The position numbers were made by a program, and so were the translations under genes. Shown here piece after piece: positions 50,004 to 59,400 of a DNA stretch of 64,000 nt. Positions within the stretch are counted from its first letter, which is position 1; each line of letters opens with the position of its first letter. The stretch is from Flavobacteriales bacterium. Its GTDB lineage: Bacteria; Bacteroidota; Bacteroidia; Flavobacteriales_F; PHOS-HE28. A model generated the notes under the pieces. That model worked only from the letters and a program-made list of their open reading frames with translations. It ran no database searches and was not told the origin of the DNA. The stretch is from the NCBI GenBank assembly GCA_016710965.1, contig JADJTW010000002.1:124001-188000 (forward strand). Reading direction: 5' to 3'.

Positions 50004-51041
50004 TCAGCGATAGATCTTCCGTTGGTTCAAAGCCCGTTGGTATCGGCGGGCGTTCACCAGGTGCTGCTCGTAGGTGCGGGCGAAATCGGAGTACCCGCTC
50101 AAGTCGGCGCGGGCACAGAAGTAGAGATACTCATGCTTGGGTGCATCCAGCACGGCATCGATGAAGCGCGGCTCGGGCATGTTGATGGGACCCGGCGGCA
50201 GGCCACGGTTCCTGTATGTGTTGTAAGGGGAAGCAACGTCAAGGTCGCGATGCAGCACACGGCTCACGCTATCGGCCCCCAGCGCGAATCGCACGGTGGG
50301 ATCGGCCTGCAAGGGCATGCCGATGCGCAGTCGGTTGAGGTAGACCCCGGCGATCACCGGCGCATCGGCGTCCTTCACAGTCTCGGCCTGTACGATGGAG
50401 GCCAGCGTGGATACCTCGGCCTTGGTCATGCCCTTGTCCCTGGCCTTGGCGGTGCGTGCGTTGTTCCAGAAGCGATCGTGCTCGGTGCGCATGCGCGCGA
50501 TGAACTGCTCCGGCGTGGTGGTCCACCAGAGTTCGTAGGTATCGGGGATGAAAAGGCTGATCAGCGTTTCCTCTGAAAGACCGGCTTCTTGCGCCACTGC
50601 GGGATCCAACAGCGCCTTCAGGAAAGCGACGGAGTCGGGTTCCAACGCGCGGCCCAATCGGCCGGCGAGCTCGTGCAGGTGATCGATGTTGGCGAAGGTG
50701 ACGCGCACAGCTTCCTGATCCCCGGCCCGTAGCATGTTCACCAATGCGTTCATGCTCATGCCGCGCTTTACGCGGTAGCGGCCTGGCTTGATCCGATCGC
50801 CATAGTGCTTGCGCTCGCACACGAACCGGAAAGCTTGCTCGTCGGTCACGGCCTCCAATTTCATCACGCTATCCACCACGGTCTGCAGATCGGCACCGGT
50901 GGGGACGAAGAGCAATTTGCTCTCCTCCTTGAAAGCAGCGCCCGGACCATGCAATTGGCGCCATGCGAACCAAGCGACAAGGCCGCACGCCATGGTGAGC
51001 AGCAGCAAGTAACTCAACCACCGCTTGCGCCGCTTCGCCAT
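50004..51041 (-). CDS. mltG: Endolytic murein transglycosylase MltG
   Basis: Inner-membrane lytic transglycosylase that releases nascent glycan strands. The 345-residue product has one N-terminal membrane segment (LLLLTMACGLVAWFAW) and the YceG-like domain with RYRVKRGMSMNALVNMLRAG, the catalytic Glu in VSTLASIVQAETVKDADAPVIAGVYLNRL, MPLQADPTVRFALG and YNTYRNRGLPPGPI. The ATG at 51041 lies 2 nt after the dapF stop, so the two peptidoglycan-related genes form an operon. A TTG at 51047 overlapping dapF is possible. Confidence 0.95.
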   Translation of the reverse strand: MAKRRKRWLSYLLLLTMACGLVAWFAWRQLHGPGAAFKEESKLLFVPTGADLQTVVDSVMKLEAVTDEQAFRFVCERKHYGDRIKPGRYRVKRGMSMNALVNMLRAGDQEAVRVTFANIDHLHELAGRLGRALEPDSVAFLKALLDPAVAQEAGLSEETLISLFIPDTYELWWTTTPEQFIARMRTEHDRFWNNARTAKARDKGMTKAEVSTLASIVQAETVKDADAPVIAGVYLNRLRIGMPLQADPTVRFALGADSVSRVLHRDLDVASPYNTYRNRGLPPGPINMPEPRFIDAVLDAPKHEYLYFCARADLSGYSDFARTYEQHLVNARRYQRALNQRKIYR

Positions 51042-51043
51042 GC

Positions 51044-51826
51044 TCAACCAATGCTGCCTTCGTACACCAGCACCGCTGGTCCGATCAGGTGTACGGTCTC
51101 GATCCGTTGTTGCGCATCCATGCCCACCTCAACGCTCAGTTCACCGCCGCGCGTATGCACCGCCACACGCGGACCTGTTGCATGGCCGCGATGGATGGCA
51201 CCGATGGCCGCTGCGGTCACGCCCGTGCCGCAGCTCAAGGTCTCGGCTTCCACGCCGCGCTCGTAGGTGCGCATTTCCACGCACCCGTTGTGCCAGCGCA
51301 AAAAGTTGACGTTCACGCCCTCCTTCGCGAAGCGTTCGCTGTAACGGTGGGCACGGGCCTCGGGAAGTATGTCGATCGTCTCTGGGTCGTCCACCCATAC
51401 CAGCAGGTGCGGCGAACCTGTATGCAGGAAGTCCATCCGCTCATCGATGCGCTCGACCTCCTTGGGTGGTAACAGCGACACGCAGGGCAGGCCTCCATCC
51501 CATCGCGCCTCATGAACGCCATCGATGGCAGTAAAACGAGCTGTGGCCGCACCACCGGCCAGGGTGCTCCAGAACGCGAACGCGCAACGACTGCCGTTGC
51601 CGCAAAAGCTCCTGCTCGCATCCGGGTTGAAGAACTCCATGTGGAACTGCGTGTCCGGCTCGCGCGGTGCCTGCAGGAGGATCAGGCCATCGCTGCCGAT
51701 GCCGAAATGGCGATCGCAGAGCCGACGCACCAACGCGTGGTCCTCCACAGGGAAAGCCGCAGCGCGGTCATCCACGAGGATGAAGTCGTTGCCGGTGCCG
51801 TGCCATTTGGAGAAGCGGAGGAGCAT
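51044..51826 (-). CDS. dapF: Diaminopimelate epimerase
   Basis: Converts LL- to meso-diaminopimelate for lysine and peptidoglycan. The 260-residue product has FSKWHGTGNDFILVDD at the start and both catalytic cysteines: the first in SRSFCGNGSRC, the second in ETLSCGTGVTAAAIG. FNPDASRSF and the C-terminal TRGGELSVEVGM complete the pattern. The start at 51826 is chosen over a TTG at 51847 because GACCTTCG ends 4 nt upstream of this ATG. It leads mltG. Confidence 0.96.
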   Translation of the reverse strand: MLLRFSKWHGTGNDFILVDDRAAAFPVEDHALVRRLCDRHFGIGSDGLILLQAPREPDTQFHMEFFNPDASRSFCGNGSRCAFAFWSTLAGGAATARFTAIDGVHEARWDGGLPCVSLLPPKEVERIDERMDFLHTGSPHLLVWVDDPETIDILPEARAHRYSERFAKEGVNVNFLRWHNGCVEMRTYERGVEAETLSCGTGVTAAAIGAIHRGHATGPRVAVHTRGGELSVEVGMDAQQRIETVHLIGPAVLVYEGSIG

Positions 51827-51830
51827 TGTG

Positions 51831-51838
51831 CGAAGGTC
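51831..51838 (-). promoter_or_regulatory. -7-like box of dapF-mltG, leaderless geometry
   Basis: GACCTTCG on the minus strand, then CACA, then the ATG at 51826. Confidence 0.4.
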
Positions 51839-51989
51839 GTACTTCAAGGTGCGCGTGCTTCTCGATGCGTTGCTTTTCCGATCAACACTTCTTAACGCGA
51901 CAACGCGTCACTTCCGCTCTGCCAGCGCGTTGTTTCGCTCGTGCGGGCATAGCCTTTGATCGGGCCCCGCCGACTAAAGATCAACCATT

Positions 51990-53441
51990 ATGAAACGCGC
52001 TCTCGGTTACTTCGCCATGGGACTTGCCGGTGCCTTGATCGCCCTGGTGGCCCATGACCGCTTCTTTCCCTCCGCCCCTGCTGCGGGCAGCCCATCAGCG
52101 GCCAGCACCGCCCTGCCCGTGCGCTATGTGAACCTGCCAGGCGCGGCGCCTACGGTAGCCGTGGATTTCACGGAAGCAGCGGCGCACAGTGTTGATGCCG
52201 TGGTGCATGTGACCACCGAGACCACGGTGAGCGTGCGCGATCCCTTCGCCGATTTCTTCTGGGGCTACCGCGCGCCTGCCCAACAGCGCCAGCAACAGGG
52301 CGCGGGGTCGGGCGTGATCGTCACCACCGACGGCTACATCATCACCAACAACCACGTGATCGAGGGTGCCGATCGGATACAGGTGCATACCAATGACCGG
52401 CGCAACTTCGATGCGAAGGTGATCGGCCGCGACCCCAGCACCGACCTGGCCGTGCTGAAGATCGAAGCCACGGACCTGACCACTTTGGACTACGGCAACT
52501 CCGATGATGTGCGCGTGGGCGAGTGGGTGCTGGCCGTTGGGAACCCCATGAACCTCACCAGCACCGTTACGGCGGGGATCGTGAGCGCCAAGGCGCGCAA
52601 CATCAACATCCTCCAGTACGACCCCAGCCGGGACATCTTCCCCATCGAGTCCTTCATACAGACGGATGCGGCGGTGAACCCCGGCAACAGCGGTGGAGCG
52701 CTGGTGAATTCCGCAGGTCAACTGATCGGTATCAACAGCGCCATTGCCAGCACCACGGGGTCCTACACCGGCTACTCGTTCGCCATACCGGTGAACATCG
52801 TGAAGAAGGTGACCAACGACCTGGTGGAATTCGGCAGCGTACAGCGCGCCTACCTGGGCGTGAGCATTCGCGACCTGGACCAGCAGCTGGCCGACGATCT
52901 TGAACTGGACCGCCCGCGCGGGGTGTACGTGAACGGCATTACCGAGGGCGGCGCGGCGCGCGAAGCGGGCTTGGAAACCGGCGATGTGATCGTGAAAGTG
53001 GGCAGCATACAGGTGAACAACGTGCCCCAGTTGCAGGAACAAGTGGGCAAATTCAAACCGGGGGACCGAGTGCCGGTGACCATCGTGCGCAAGGGCCGCG
53101 AAAGCGTGGTTGAACTGACCCTGCGCGGCAAGGAAGGCGGCACTGCCGCAGTAAAGAGCGATCGGGCCAGCCTGGAAGCGTTGGGCGCTCAATTGCGAAC
53201 CGCTTCACCGGAAGAATTGAAAGCGCTGCGTTTGCGCAATGGCGTGAAAGTCACAGGCGTGGACGGCGGCAAGTTCCGGGCGAGCGGCATCCGTGAGGGC
53301 TTCATCATCACACGCATCGACCAGGAGACCATTTCCGCACCCGAGGATGTGACCCGCATCCTCGAAGCCCGGCGTGGCGGTGTTCTGGTGGAAGGTGTTT
53401 ACCCGAACGGGCTGAAAGCATACTATGGACTTGGCCTTTAA
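51990..53441 (+). CDS. degP: Do/DegP-like periplasmic serine protease
   Basis: HtrA-type protease and chaperone of the envelope. The 483-residue product has a signal/anchor (YFAMGLAGALIALVAH), then a trypsin-like domain with the triad His122 (ITNNHVIEGA), Asp152 (DPSTDLAVLKIEA) and Ser234 (NPGNSGGALVN). Two PDZ domains follow: one from about residue 285 (RAYLGVSIRDLDQQLADDLE, GAAREAGLETGDVIVKVGS) and a second, shorter one at about 400-483. The leader has TTG-18-AGCCTTTG (51930-51958), a moderate primary-sigma promoter. Confidence 0.94.
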   Translation: MKRALGYFAMGLAGALIALVAHDRFFPSAPAAGSPSAASTALPVRYVNLPGAAPTVAVDFTEAAAHSVDAVVHVTTETTVSVRDPFADFFWGYRAPAQQRQQQGAGSGVIVTTDGYIITNNHVIEGADRIQVHTNDRRNFDAKVIGRDPSTDLAVLKIEATDLTTLDYGNSDDVRVGEWVLAVGNPMNLTSTVTAGIVSAKARNINILQYDPSRDIFPIESFIQTDAAVNPGNSGGALVNSAGQLIGINSAIASTTGSYTGYSFAIPVNIVKKVTNDLVEFGSVQRAYLGVSIRDLDQQLADDLELDRPRGVYVNGITEGGAAREAGLETGDVIVKVGSIQVNNVPQLQEQVGKFKPGDRVPVTIVRKGRESVVELTLRGKEGGTAAVKSDRASLEALGAQLRTASPEELKALRLRNGVKVTGVDGGKFRASGIREGFIITRIDQETISAPEDVTRILEARRGGVLVEGVYPNGLKAYYGLGL

Positions 53442-53494
53442 GGGCTGAGGTCCAAGGCGTTCACAAGAACTTGGAAGTTCGTGGGGCTGGTCGC

Positions 53495-53526
53495 TTGTCC
53501 CGAAGGCAGGGGGGCACCTACCTTCG
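53495..53526 (+). promoter_or_regulatory. Promoter of rpoD (-33 TTG, -7 TACCTTCG)
   Basis: TTG at 53495-53497, a 21-nt spacer, then TACCTTCG at 53519-53526. The leader to the ATG at 53616 is about 85 nt. Confidence 0.5.
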
Positions 53527-53615
53527 CCGCCCGATGTCGTGTGAAGGAACTGTGCAGCCATCGGTGACCTGCTCCCACCCAACCACCTAAAACCCAGACT
53601 ACCGTGGCATCAAGG

Positions 53616-54479
53616 ATGCGTCAACTCAAGATCACCAAGTCGATCACCAACCGGGAAAGCCAGTCGCTGGACAAGTACCTGCAGGAGATCGGCAAGGAAG
53701 GCCTCATCACCGCCGACATGGAGGTGGAACTGGCCCGACGCATCAAGGAAGGGGACGGACGGGCGCTGGAGAAACTGGTGAAAGCCAACCTGCGCTTCGT
53801 GGTATCGGTGGCCAAGCAGTACCAGAACCAGGGCCTCAGCCTGCCCGATCTGATCAACGAGGGGAACCTCGGTTTGATCAAGGCGGCCCAGCGCTTCGAT
53901 GAAACCCGCGGCTTCAAGTTCATCAGCTACGCGGTGTGGTGGATCCGCCAGAGCATCCTGCAAGCACTGGCCGAACAGAGCCGTATCGTGCGCCTGCCGC
54001 TGAACCAGGTGGGCAGCCTCAACAAGATCAACAAAGCCTTCGCGAAGCTGGAGCAGGAGTTCGAACGTCCCCCCAGCGCTGAGGAGCTGGCCATCAGCTT
54101 GGACCTTCCGCCCGAAAAAGTGGCGGACACCATGAAGGTGAGCGGTCGCCACATCAGCATGGACGCCCCCTTCGTGGAGGGCGAGAGCAACAGCCTGCTG
54201 GATGTGCTCCCCAACAACGACAGCGCCCCGGCCGATCGCCTGCTGCTGAACGAATCGCTGGCCAAGGAGATCGAGCGCGCCCTGAGCACCCTGACCGAGC
54301 GCGAGCGCGACGTGGTGAAGCTCTTCTTCGGAATCGGCATCAACCACGGCCTTACGCTGGAAGAGATCGGTGCCAAGTTCGACCTGACGCGCGAACGCGT
54401 GCGCCAGATCAAGGAGAAGGCCATCCGGCGCCTCCGGCACACCAGCCGCAGCAAGTTGCTGAAAGCCTATCTAGGTTGA
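53616..54479 (+). CDS. rpoD: RNA polymerase primary sigma factor RpoD/SigA
   Basis: The 287-residue sigma-70 begins MRQLKITKSITNRESQSLDK, the standard Bacteroidota N-terminus without region 1.1. Region 1.2 is followed by region 2 (NLRFVVSVAKQYQNQGLSLPDLINEGNLGL, FKFISYAVWWIRQSILQALAE), region 3 and region 4 (HGLTLEEIGAKFDLTRERVRQIKEKAIRRLR). The ATG at 53616 is preferred over a GTG at 53604. In Bacteroidota this factor recognises TTG-N19-21-TAnnTTTG; elements of that type, with T or C at the seventh base, recur throughout this window. Confidence 0.97.
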   Translation: MRQLKITKSITNRESQSLDKYLQEIGKEGLITADMEVELARRIKEGDGRALEKLVKANLRFVVSVAKQYQNQGLSLPDLINEGNLGLIKAAQRFDETRGFKFISYAVWWIRQSILQALAEQSRIVRLPLNQVGSLNKINKAFAKLEQEFERPPSAEELAISLDLPPEKVADTMKVSGRHISMDAPFVEGESNSLLDVLPNNDSAPADRLLLNESLAKEIERALSTLTERERDVVKLFFGIGINHGLTLEEIGAKFDLTRERVRQIKEKAIRRLRHTSRSKLLKAYLG

Positions 54480-54483
54480 ACAT

Positions 54484-54506
54484 AAAGGGGGGCGAAAGCC
54501 CCCCTT
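54484..54506 (+). terminator. Rho-independent terminator of rpoD
   Basis: GGGGGGC-GAAA-GCCCCCC, a 7-bp G/C stem with a tetraloop followed by TTCTGCTTT, 7 nt after the rpoD stop. Confidence 0.85.
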
Positions 54507-54548
54507 CTGCTTTCCCGAACCGTTCTCATTCCTCAACCAAAACAGCCT

Positions 54549-56006
54549 ATGGAGACTGTAGCAGCCAAAGCCGGTTACGAAGCCGGCCTGAAAGAGTATG
54601 TCGATCGCGAACGCGCCGCCGTGGACCTGATCAATTCCGTTGGTCAGCTCATGTACGGCAAGGGTGTCGAACTGGTGTTCTTCCGCAACCATCTGCTGGA
54701 CATCAGCATCTCAGAGGTCGTGAAGCTCTTCAACTACGCCGAGCAGGTGGTGAAGAAGCCCATCGATGTCTTCACCACCGCCGATGTGGCGCGAGGCCTG
54801 CTCGAGCTGGACTTGGCACCGAGCAAGATCGATATCGGCCGCCTGACGCATGAATACACCATTGCGGGCAAGGGCCCGGTGACGGATTTCCTCCAGGACC
54901 ACCTGAGCGGTTTCATCGGCCAGGACAAGCACACCTTCCAGCCGCAGGATGTGGTGCTCTACGGCTTCGGCCGCATCGGCCGCATCGCCGCACGCGAACT
55001 GGTGAAACAGGCCGGCAAAGGCCAACAGCTGCGCCTACGCGCCATCGTGACCCGCACCCTCACCGATGCCGAGATCGTGAAACGGGCGGCATTGCTTCGC
55101 AACGACAGCGTGCATGGTGCTTTCAAGGGCACTGTGATCGAAGACGTCCCCAACAAGGCGATCTGGATCAATGGCCAGCTCGTGCAGCTCATCGCAGCCT
55201 CCAACCCCGAGGACATCGACTACACGCAGTACGGCATCCACGATGCCCTGGTAATCGACAACACCGGCGCCTTCACCAAGCGCGCCGACCTGGAGCGCCA
55301 TCTGAAGTCCAAAGGTGTGTCGAAAGTGCTGCTGACAGCGCCCGGCAAGGAAGTTCCGAACATCGTTTACGGCATCAACCACAAGGACCAGGACATCGAG
55401 AACGAAAAGGTCTTCAGCGCCGCCAGTTGCACCACCAACGCCATCTGCCCCATCCTGAAGGTAGTGGAAGAGAACCTGGGCATCGAGAAGGGGCATATCG
55501 AAACGGTGCATGCCTACACCAACGACCAGAACCTGCTGGACAACTACCACAAGGGACCGCGTCGGGGCCGTAGCGCCGCCATCAACATGGTGATCACCAG
55601 CACCGGCGCTGGCACGGCGGTGGCCAAGGCCATACCCAGCCTCAAAGGCAAGCTCACCGCCAACGCTGTGCGCGTGCCTACTCCGAACGGCTCGCTCGCC
55701 ATCATGAACTTGACGTTGAGCAAGCCCATCGCCGATGTGGCCGCCATGAACGATATGATCCGCAACGCCGCGCTTGTAGGCGACTTGGTGAACCAGATCC
55801 ACTACCAAGTGGACCCGGAGCTCGTCAGCAGCGACATCATCGGCGATACCTGCTGCAGCGTGTTCGACAGCAACGCCACCATCGTGAGCAACGATGGCAA
55901 GAGCGTTGTGCTGTACGCTTGGTACGACAACGAGTTCGGCTACACCAAGCAGGTCATCCGACTGGCCAAGCATGTGACCAAGGTGCGCCGCCTGGTGTAC
56001 TACTGA
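54549..56006 (+). CDS. gap: Glyceraldehyde-3-phosphate dehydrogenase, long form
   Basis: Oxidises and phosphorylates glyceraldehyde-3-phosphate in glycolysis. At 485 residues it is about 150 longer than the classical enzyme. An N-terminal helical domain (residues 1-130, VELVFFRNHLLDISISEVVKLFNYAEQ) precedes the Rossmann start DVVLYGFGRIGRIAARELVK. The catalytic Cys is in SAASCTTNAICPILK, and HAYTNDQNLLDNYHKGPRRGR and AWYDNEFGYTKQVIRLAKHV complete the pattern. This long form is typical of Flavobacteriia and some gammaproteobacteria. It lies after the rpoD terminator, so it has its own, unidentified promoter. Confidence 0.95.
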   Translation: METVAAKAGYEAGLKEYVDRERAAVDLINSVGQLMYGKGVELVFFRNHLLDISISEVVKLFNYAEQVVKKPIDVFTTADVARGLLELDLAPSKIDIGRLTHEYTIAGKGPVTDFLQDHLSGFIGQDKHTFQPQDVVLYGFGRIGRIAARELVKQAGKGQQLRLRAIVTRTLTDAEIVKRAALLRNDSVHGAFKGTVIEDVPNKAIWINGQLVQLIAASNPEDIDYTQYGIHDALVIDNTGAFTKRADLERHLKSKGVSKVLLTAPGKEVPNIVYGINHKDQDIENEKVFSAASCTTNAICPILKVVEENLGIEKGHIETVHAYTNDQNLLDNYHKGPRRGRSAAINMVITSTGAGTAVAKAIPSLKGKLTANAVRVPTPNGSLAIMNLTLSKPIADVAAMNDMIRNAALVGDLVNQIHYQVDPELVSSDIIGDTCCSVFDSNATIVSNDGKSVVLYAWYDNEFGYTKQVIRLAKHVTKVRRLVYY

Positions 56007-56026
56007 TCCAGGACCCGCACGAACCC

Positions 56027-56055
56027 GAAGCCCTCGCCATCGGCGGGGGCTTCTT
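56027..56055 (+). terminator. Terminator of gap
   Basis: AAGCCCTCGCC pairs with GGCGGGGGCTT (one T-G pair) around an ATC loop, followed by CTTCATT. Confidence 0.75.
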
Positions 56056-56077
56056 CATTGCGGCCAGCCTCTGGAAG

Positions 56078-56112
56078 CCGAAAACCCCGGCCTTGGAGGC
56101 CGGGGTTTCGGG
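56078..56112. terminator. Second, bidirectional-looking hairpin
   Basis: CCGAAAACCCCGGCC and GGCCGGGGTTTCGG form a long G/C stem with a TTGGA loop and flanking A/T runs, able to end transcripts from both sides. On the minus side it stands after the small ORF at 56176. Confidence 0.65.
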
Positions 56113-56175
56113 ATTTGCGGCAGACGGGACCTTCGCTCCTGGGGAAATTGCGCCTGCCGGCGGATGGGGTGAGTT

Positions 56176-56313
56176 TCAGACCGGGTTGGAGAATGTCGCG
56201 ATCATCAATGCGATGAAGCAGAGCACGGAGACCACAACGCAGAAGCTGCAGATCCGCTCCGTTGTCCGAGTCGGCTTCATCTCTCCGGTCAGCACTTGAA
56301 GTATCGTTTTCAT
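56176..56313 (-). CDS. Small membrane protein, unknown
   Basis: A 45-residue ORF (MKTILQVLTGEMKPTRTTER...) with a charged N-terminal half and one membrane helix (ICSFCVVVSVLCFIALMIATF). An ATG at 56313 is the natural start; a longer in-frame version begins at 56409, between the two palindromes. The gene is framed by a hairpin downstream and two copies of a 16-bp palindrome upstream, which argues for expression and regulation. No family recognised. Confidence 0.45.
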   Translation of the reverse strand: MKTILQVLTGEMKPTRTTERICSFCVVVSVLCFIALMIATFSNPV

Positions 56314-56348
56314 AGTGCCAAGGTCACCTGGCCGAATAGCCGAAACAA

Positions 56349-56426
56349 TACCTGTTTCCAGGTATTTTTCGGGCTTAATGTTGCTTTTACGCATCATTAT
56401 GACAATCATCTACCTGGAAACAGGTA
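56349..56426. promoter_or_regulatory. Two copies of a 16-bp palindromic element, 62 bp apart
   Basis: TACCTGTTTCCAGGTA at 56349-56364 and its exact reverse complement TACCTGGAAACAGGTA at 56411-56426. Each copy is itself an imperfect palindrome (TACCTG-4 nt-CAGGTA). The centre distance is 62 bp, close to six helical turns. They lie upstream of the small membrane protein and in an A/T-rich pocket, so paired operator sites bridged by a repressor are likely. Confidence 0.55.
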
Positions 56427-56440
56427 GACGGTAAAAAGAC

Positions 56441-56466
56441 GAAGGCCGCCCTCGGGCGGCCTTCGT
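56441..56466 (-). terminator. Terminator of the large repeat protein gene
   Basis: CGAAGGCCGCC and GGCGGCCTTCG form an 11-bp stem around a CTCG/CGAG loop. On the minus strand it is followed by TCTTTTT. It lies 19 bp after the stop at 56485. Confidence 0.85.
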
Positions 56467-56484
56467 ATCGAGAGCAGGATCCGA

Positions 56485-59400
56485 CTAGCGCTGGATCACA
56501 AGTCGTTCTGTCCAAGTCATTCCATCTGCCGCGATCCGCATGATGTACATGCCCGAGTTCGCTGTAGTCGGCAGATCGATCGTGGAGTTCATGCGACCGT
56601 CTTGCGCCGGTATCGACGTTGTCATCACTCGTGTGCCGAGCAGGTCGTACATCTCAACCGTCACCGTACCGTTCTCAGTGGACAGTCCCTCGACACGCAT
56701 GTTCAGTTGATCACCACGGTTCGGGTTGGGCCACATGCTCAAGCTGGCCTCTGCGGCCGTTGCCAGGACACGCTGTTCGCCCTCGGTGAACCCACTTCCA
56801 TTGTTGATGGTCACCAGGCAAGTTTCGCCCCACGGGCACCACGTGACGCCTGCATCCTTGCTGATGCGAACGCGCACATCGTAGGTGTTGCCATCGACCA
56901 GGGGATCGACCGCCCAATTGAGCAGGACCGAGTACGCCGTTACCGTGCGCACTTTGATGAAGCCCTCCGCAGGTTGTGTGAACTCGAATTGGTAACGGTT
57001 TGCGCCAGGACGACCCCACGCGTACAACCTCTGGTTCGATCCGAACGCACGGGTCACTCCGCATGAGTATTCCGTGAAGGCCGGGCTGTTCACGAGCTGT
57101 GTCGGCGGGCAGAGGGCCGTCACAGGATCGATCCTGAACCTGCACGCAGGCCCATAAGGCAGGTTCACCCCATTGAGGCGCCCGCGCACCCGCACATTGA
57201 TCATGAGCCCTGTCGGGATATGGTTGGCCACGTTCCAGTTATTGATCTTGATGTGGCACGCACGTGTTGGGCCTGCGCTACCGAAGCCATCCGTGGTGGC
57301 GTGGCTATGGAAGCGACGGAAACTGTATGTGCCATCAGGATCGACGAACCACATCTCGTAGCCGGTCGTGGTGCTTTGCGCACTATTGGGGGCTCCGGCC
57401 ACCCACAGTGCGCTCACCGCAGGATTGGCATCCGCTACCACGTATTCACCAACCGTCCACCAATCCCTATCGCAGGATGTGGAGATCAGGCGATCCGTGC
57501 CCATAGGCATGCAGAATCCTTCGCCGTTGGCGAGCTGGCTAACCGTCGTGAACACGCCGTCATCCCGGTTGTCGATGATGCGCTTGCCGTTCTGCTGGCT
57601 CAGGACATAACCACCTGTGGTCATGCCGTCGCCACCGGAATCGAATACGCGCAGCACGTAGCAACCCGTGGTGAGGCAGCATTGCTCAGGGATGTAGGTA
57701 TTGCTGAATGCTGCGTAGGGTCCGCCGCTGCATACCGGCGCGGAGCCACCTTGGAGTACGATCTCCCAAGTGGTTTCTCCCCCGTTCGCATCGGTGTGCA
57801 AGAGAAGGCTCACAGGGTATTCACAACCGCTCACGGGTGTGCCTACGCAAACGCAGTTGCTGTTGAGCTGATCGTTCTCCGTTCCTGGATTGCCGTCGTT
57901 GCAAGACGAGCCGATCTGGCCGAAGACGTTCGGGCAGTTGTCGTCGGCATCGCAAACGCCATCGCTATCCGTGTCCTGGAAGGTGCCTGCGCAGTTGCAG
58001 TTCGCATCGTACACATCATTGATCGTGCAAGCGTTGTTGTCGTTGCACGAAGTGCCTGGTTGGGCAGGACCACCTGGTACGCCTTCGCAGTCGTTGGCCA
58101 GGGTGCCAGCGCAGATGCAATTCGCACCCACCACATCACCCGTAGTCGAGCCATTGCCATCGTCGCAGGGGCTGCCTGGGATGAGGAAGGGCAGCAACGG
58201 ACAGGGGTCACTTGCATCGCAGGTGCCATCGTTGTCAGTGTCCTGGAAAATACCTGCGCAACCGCAGTTGGCGGTGATCACATCGTTGATGGTGCAGGGA
58301 TCACCATCGTTGCAGCTCTGGCCAGGCACCACGTTCGCCTGGGTCGGGCAGGGGTCATTGGCGTCGCAGGTGCCATCGTTGTCGGTGTCCTGGAAGGTGC
58401 CTGCGCAGCCGCAGTTGGCAGTGACCACATCGTTGATCGTGCAGGGATCACCATCGTTGCAGCTCTGGCCAGGTACCACGTTCGCCTGCGTCGGGCAGGG
58501 GTCGTCGGCATCGCAAACGCCATCGCTATCCGTGTCCTGGAAGGTACCTGCGCAGTTGCAGTTCGCATCGTACACATCATTGATCGTGCAAGCGTTGTTG
58601 TCGTTGCACGAAGTGCCTGGTTGGGCAGGACCACCTGGTACGCCTTCGCAGTCGTTGGCCAGGGTGCCAGCGCAGATGCAATTCGCACCCACCACATCAC
58701 CCGTAGTCGAGCCATTGCCATCGTCGCAGGGGCTGCCTGGGATGAGGAAGGGCAGCAACGGACAGGGGTCACTTGCATCGCAGGTGCCATCGTTGTCAGT
58801 GTCCTGGAAAATACCTGCGCAACCGCAGTTGGCGGTGATCACATCGTTGATGGTGCAGGGATCACCATCGTTGCAGCTCTGGCCAGGCACCACGTTCGCC
58901 TGGGTCGGGCAGGGGTCATTGGCGTCGCAGGTGCCATCGTTGTCGGTGTCCTGGAAGGTGCCTGCGCAACCGCAGTTGGCAGTGACCACATCGTTGATCG
59001 TGCAGGATCACCATCGTTGCAGCTCTGGCCAGGTACCACGTTCGCCTGCGTCGGGCAGGGGTCGTCGGCATCGCAAACGCCATCGCTATCCGTGTCCTGG
59101 AAGGTGCCTGCGCAGTTGCAGTTCGCATCGTACGCATCGTTGATGGTGCATGGGTTGTTGTCGTTGCAAGCGGTACCAGGTTGCGCTGGGCCGCCAGGCA
59201 CACCTTCGCAGTCGTTCGGAAGGACACCAGCGCATACGCACAACGCGCTCACGACATCGTCGATCGTGGCGCTATTCCCATCATCGCAGCTATTCCCCGG
59301 GACGAGGAACGGAAGTGATGGGCAGGGGTCGTTGGCATCGCAAATACCATCGCTATCGCTATCCTGGAAGGTGCCTGCGCAACCGCAATTGGCCGTGATC

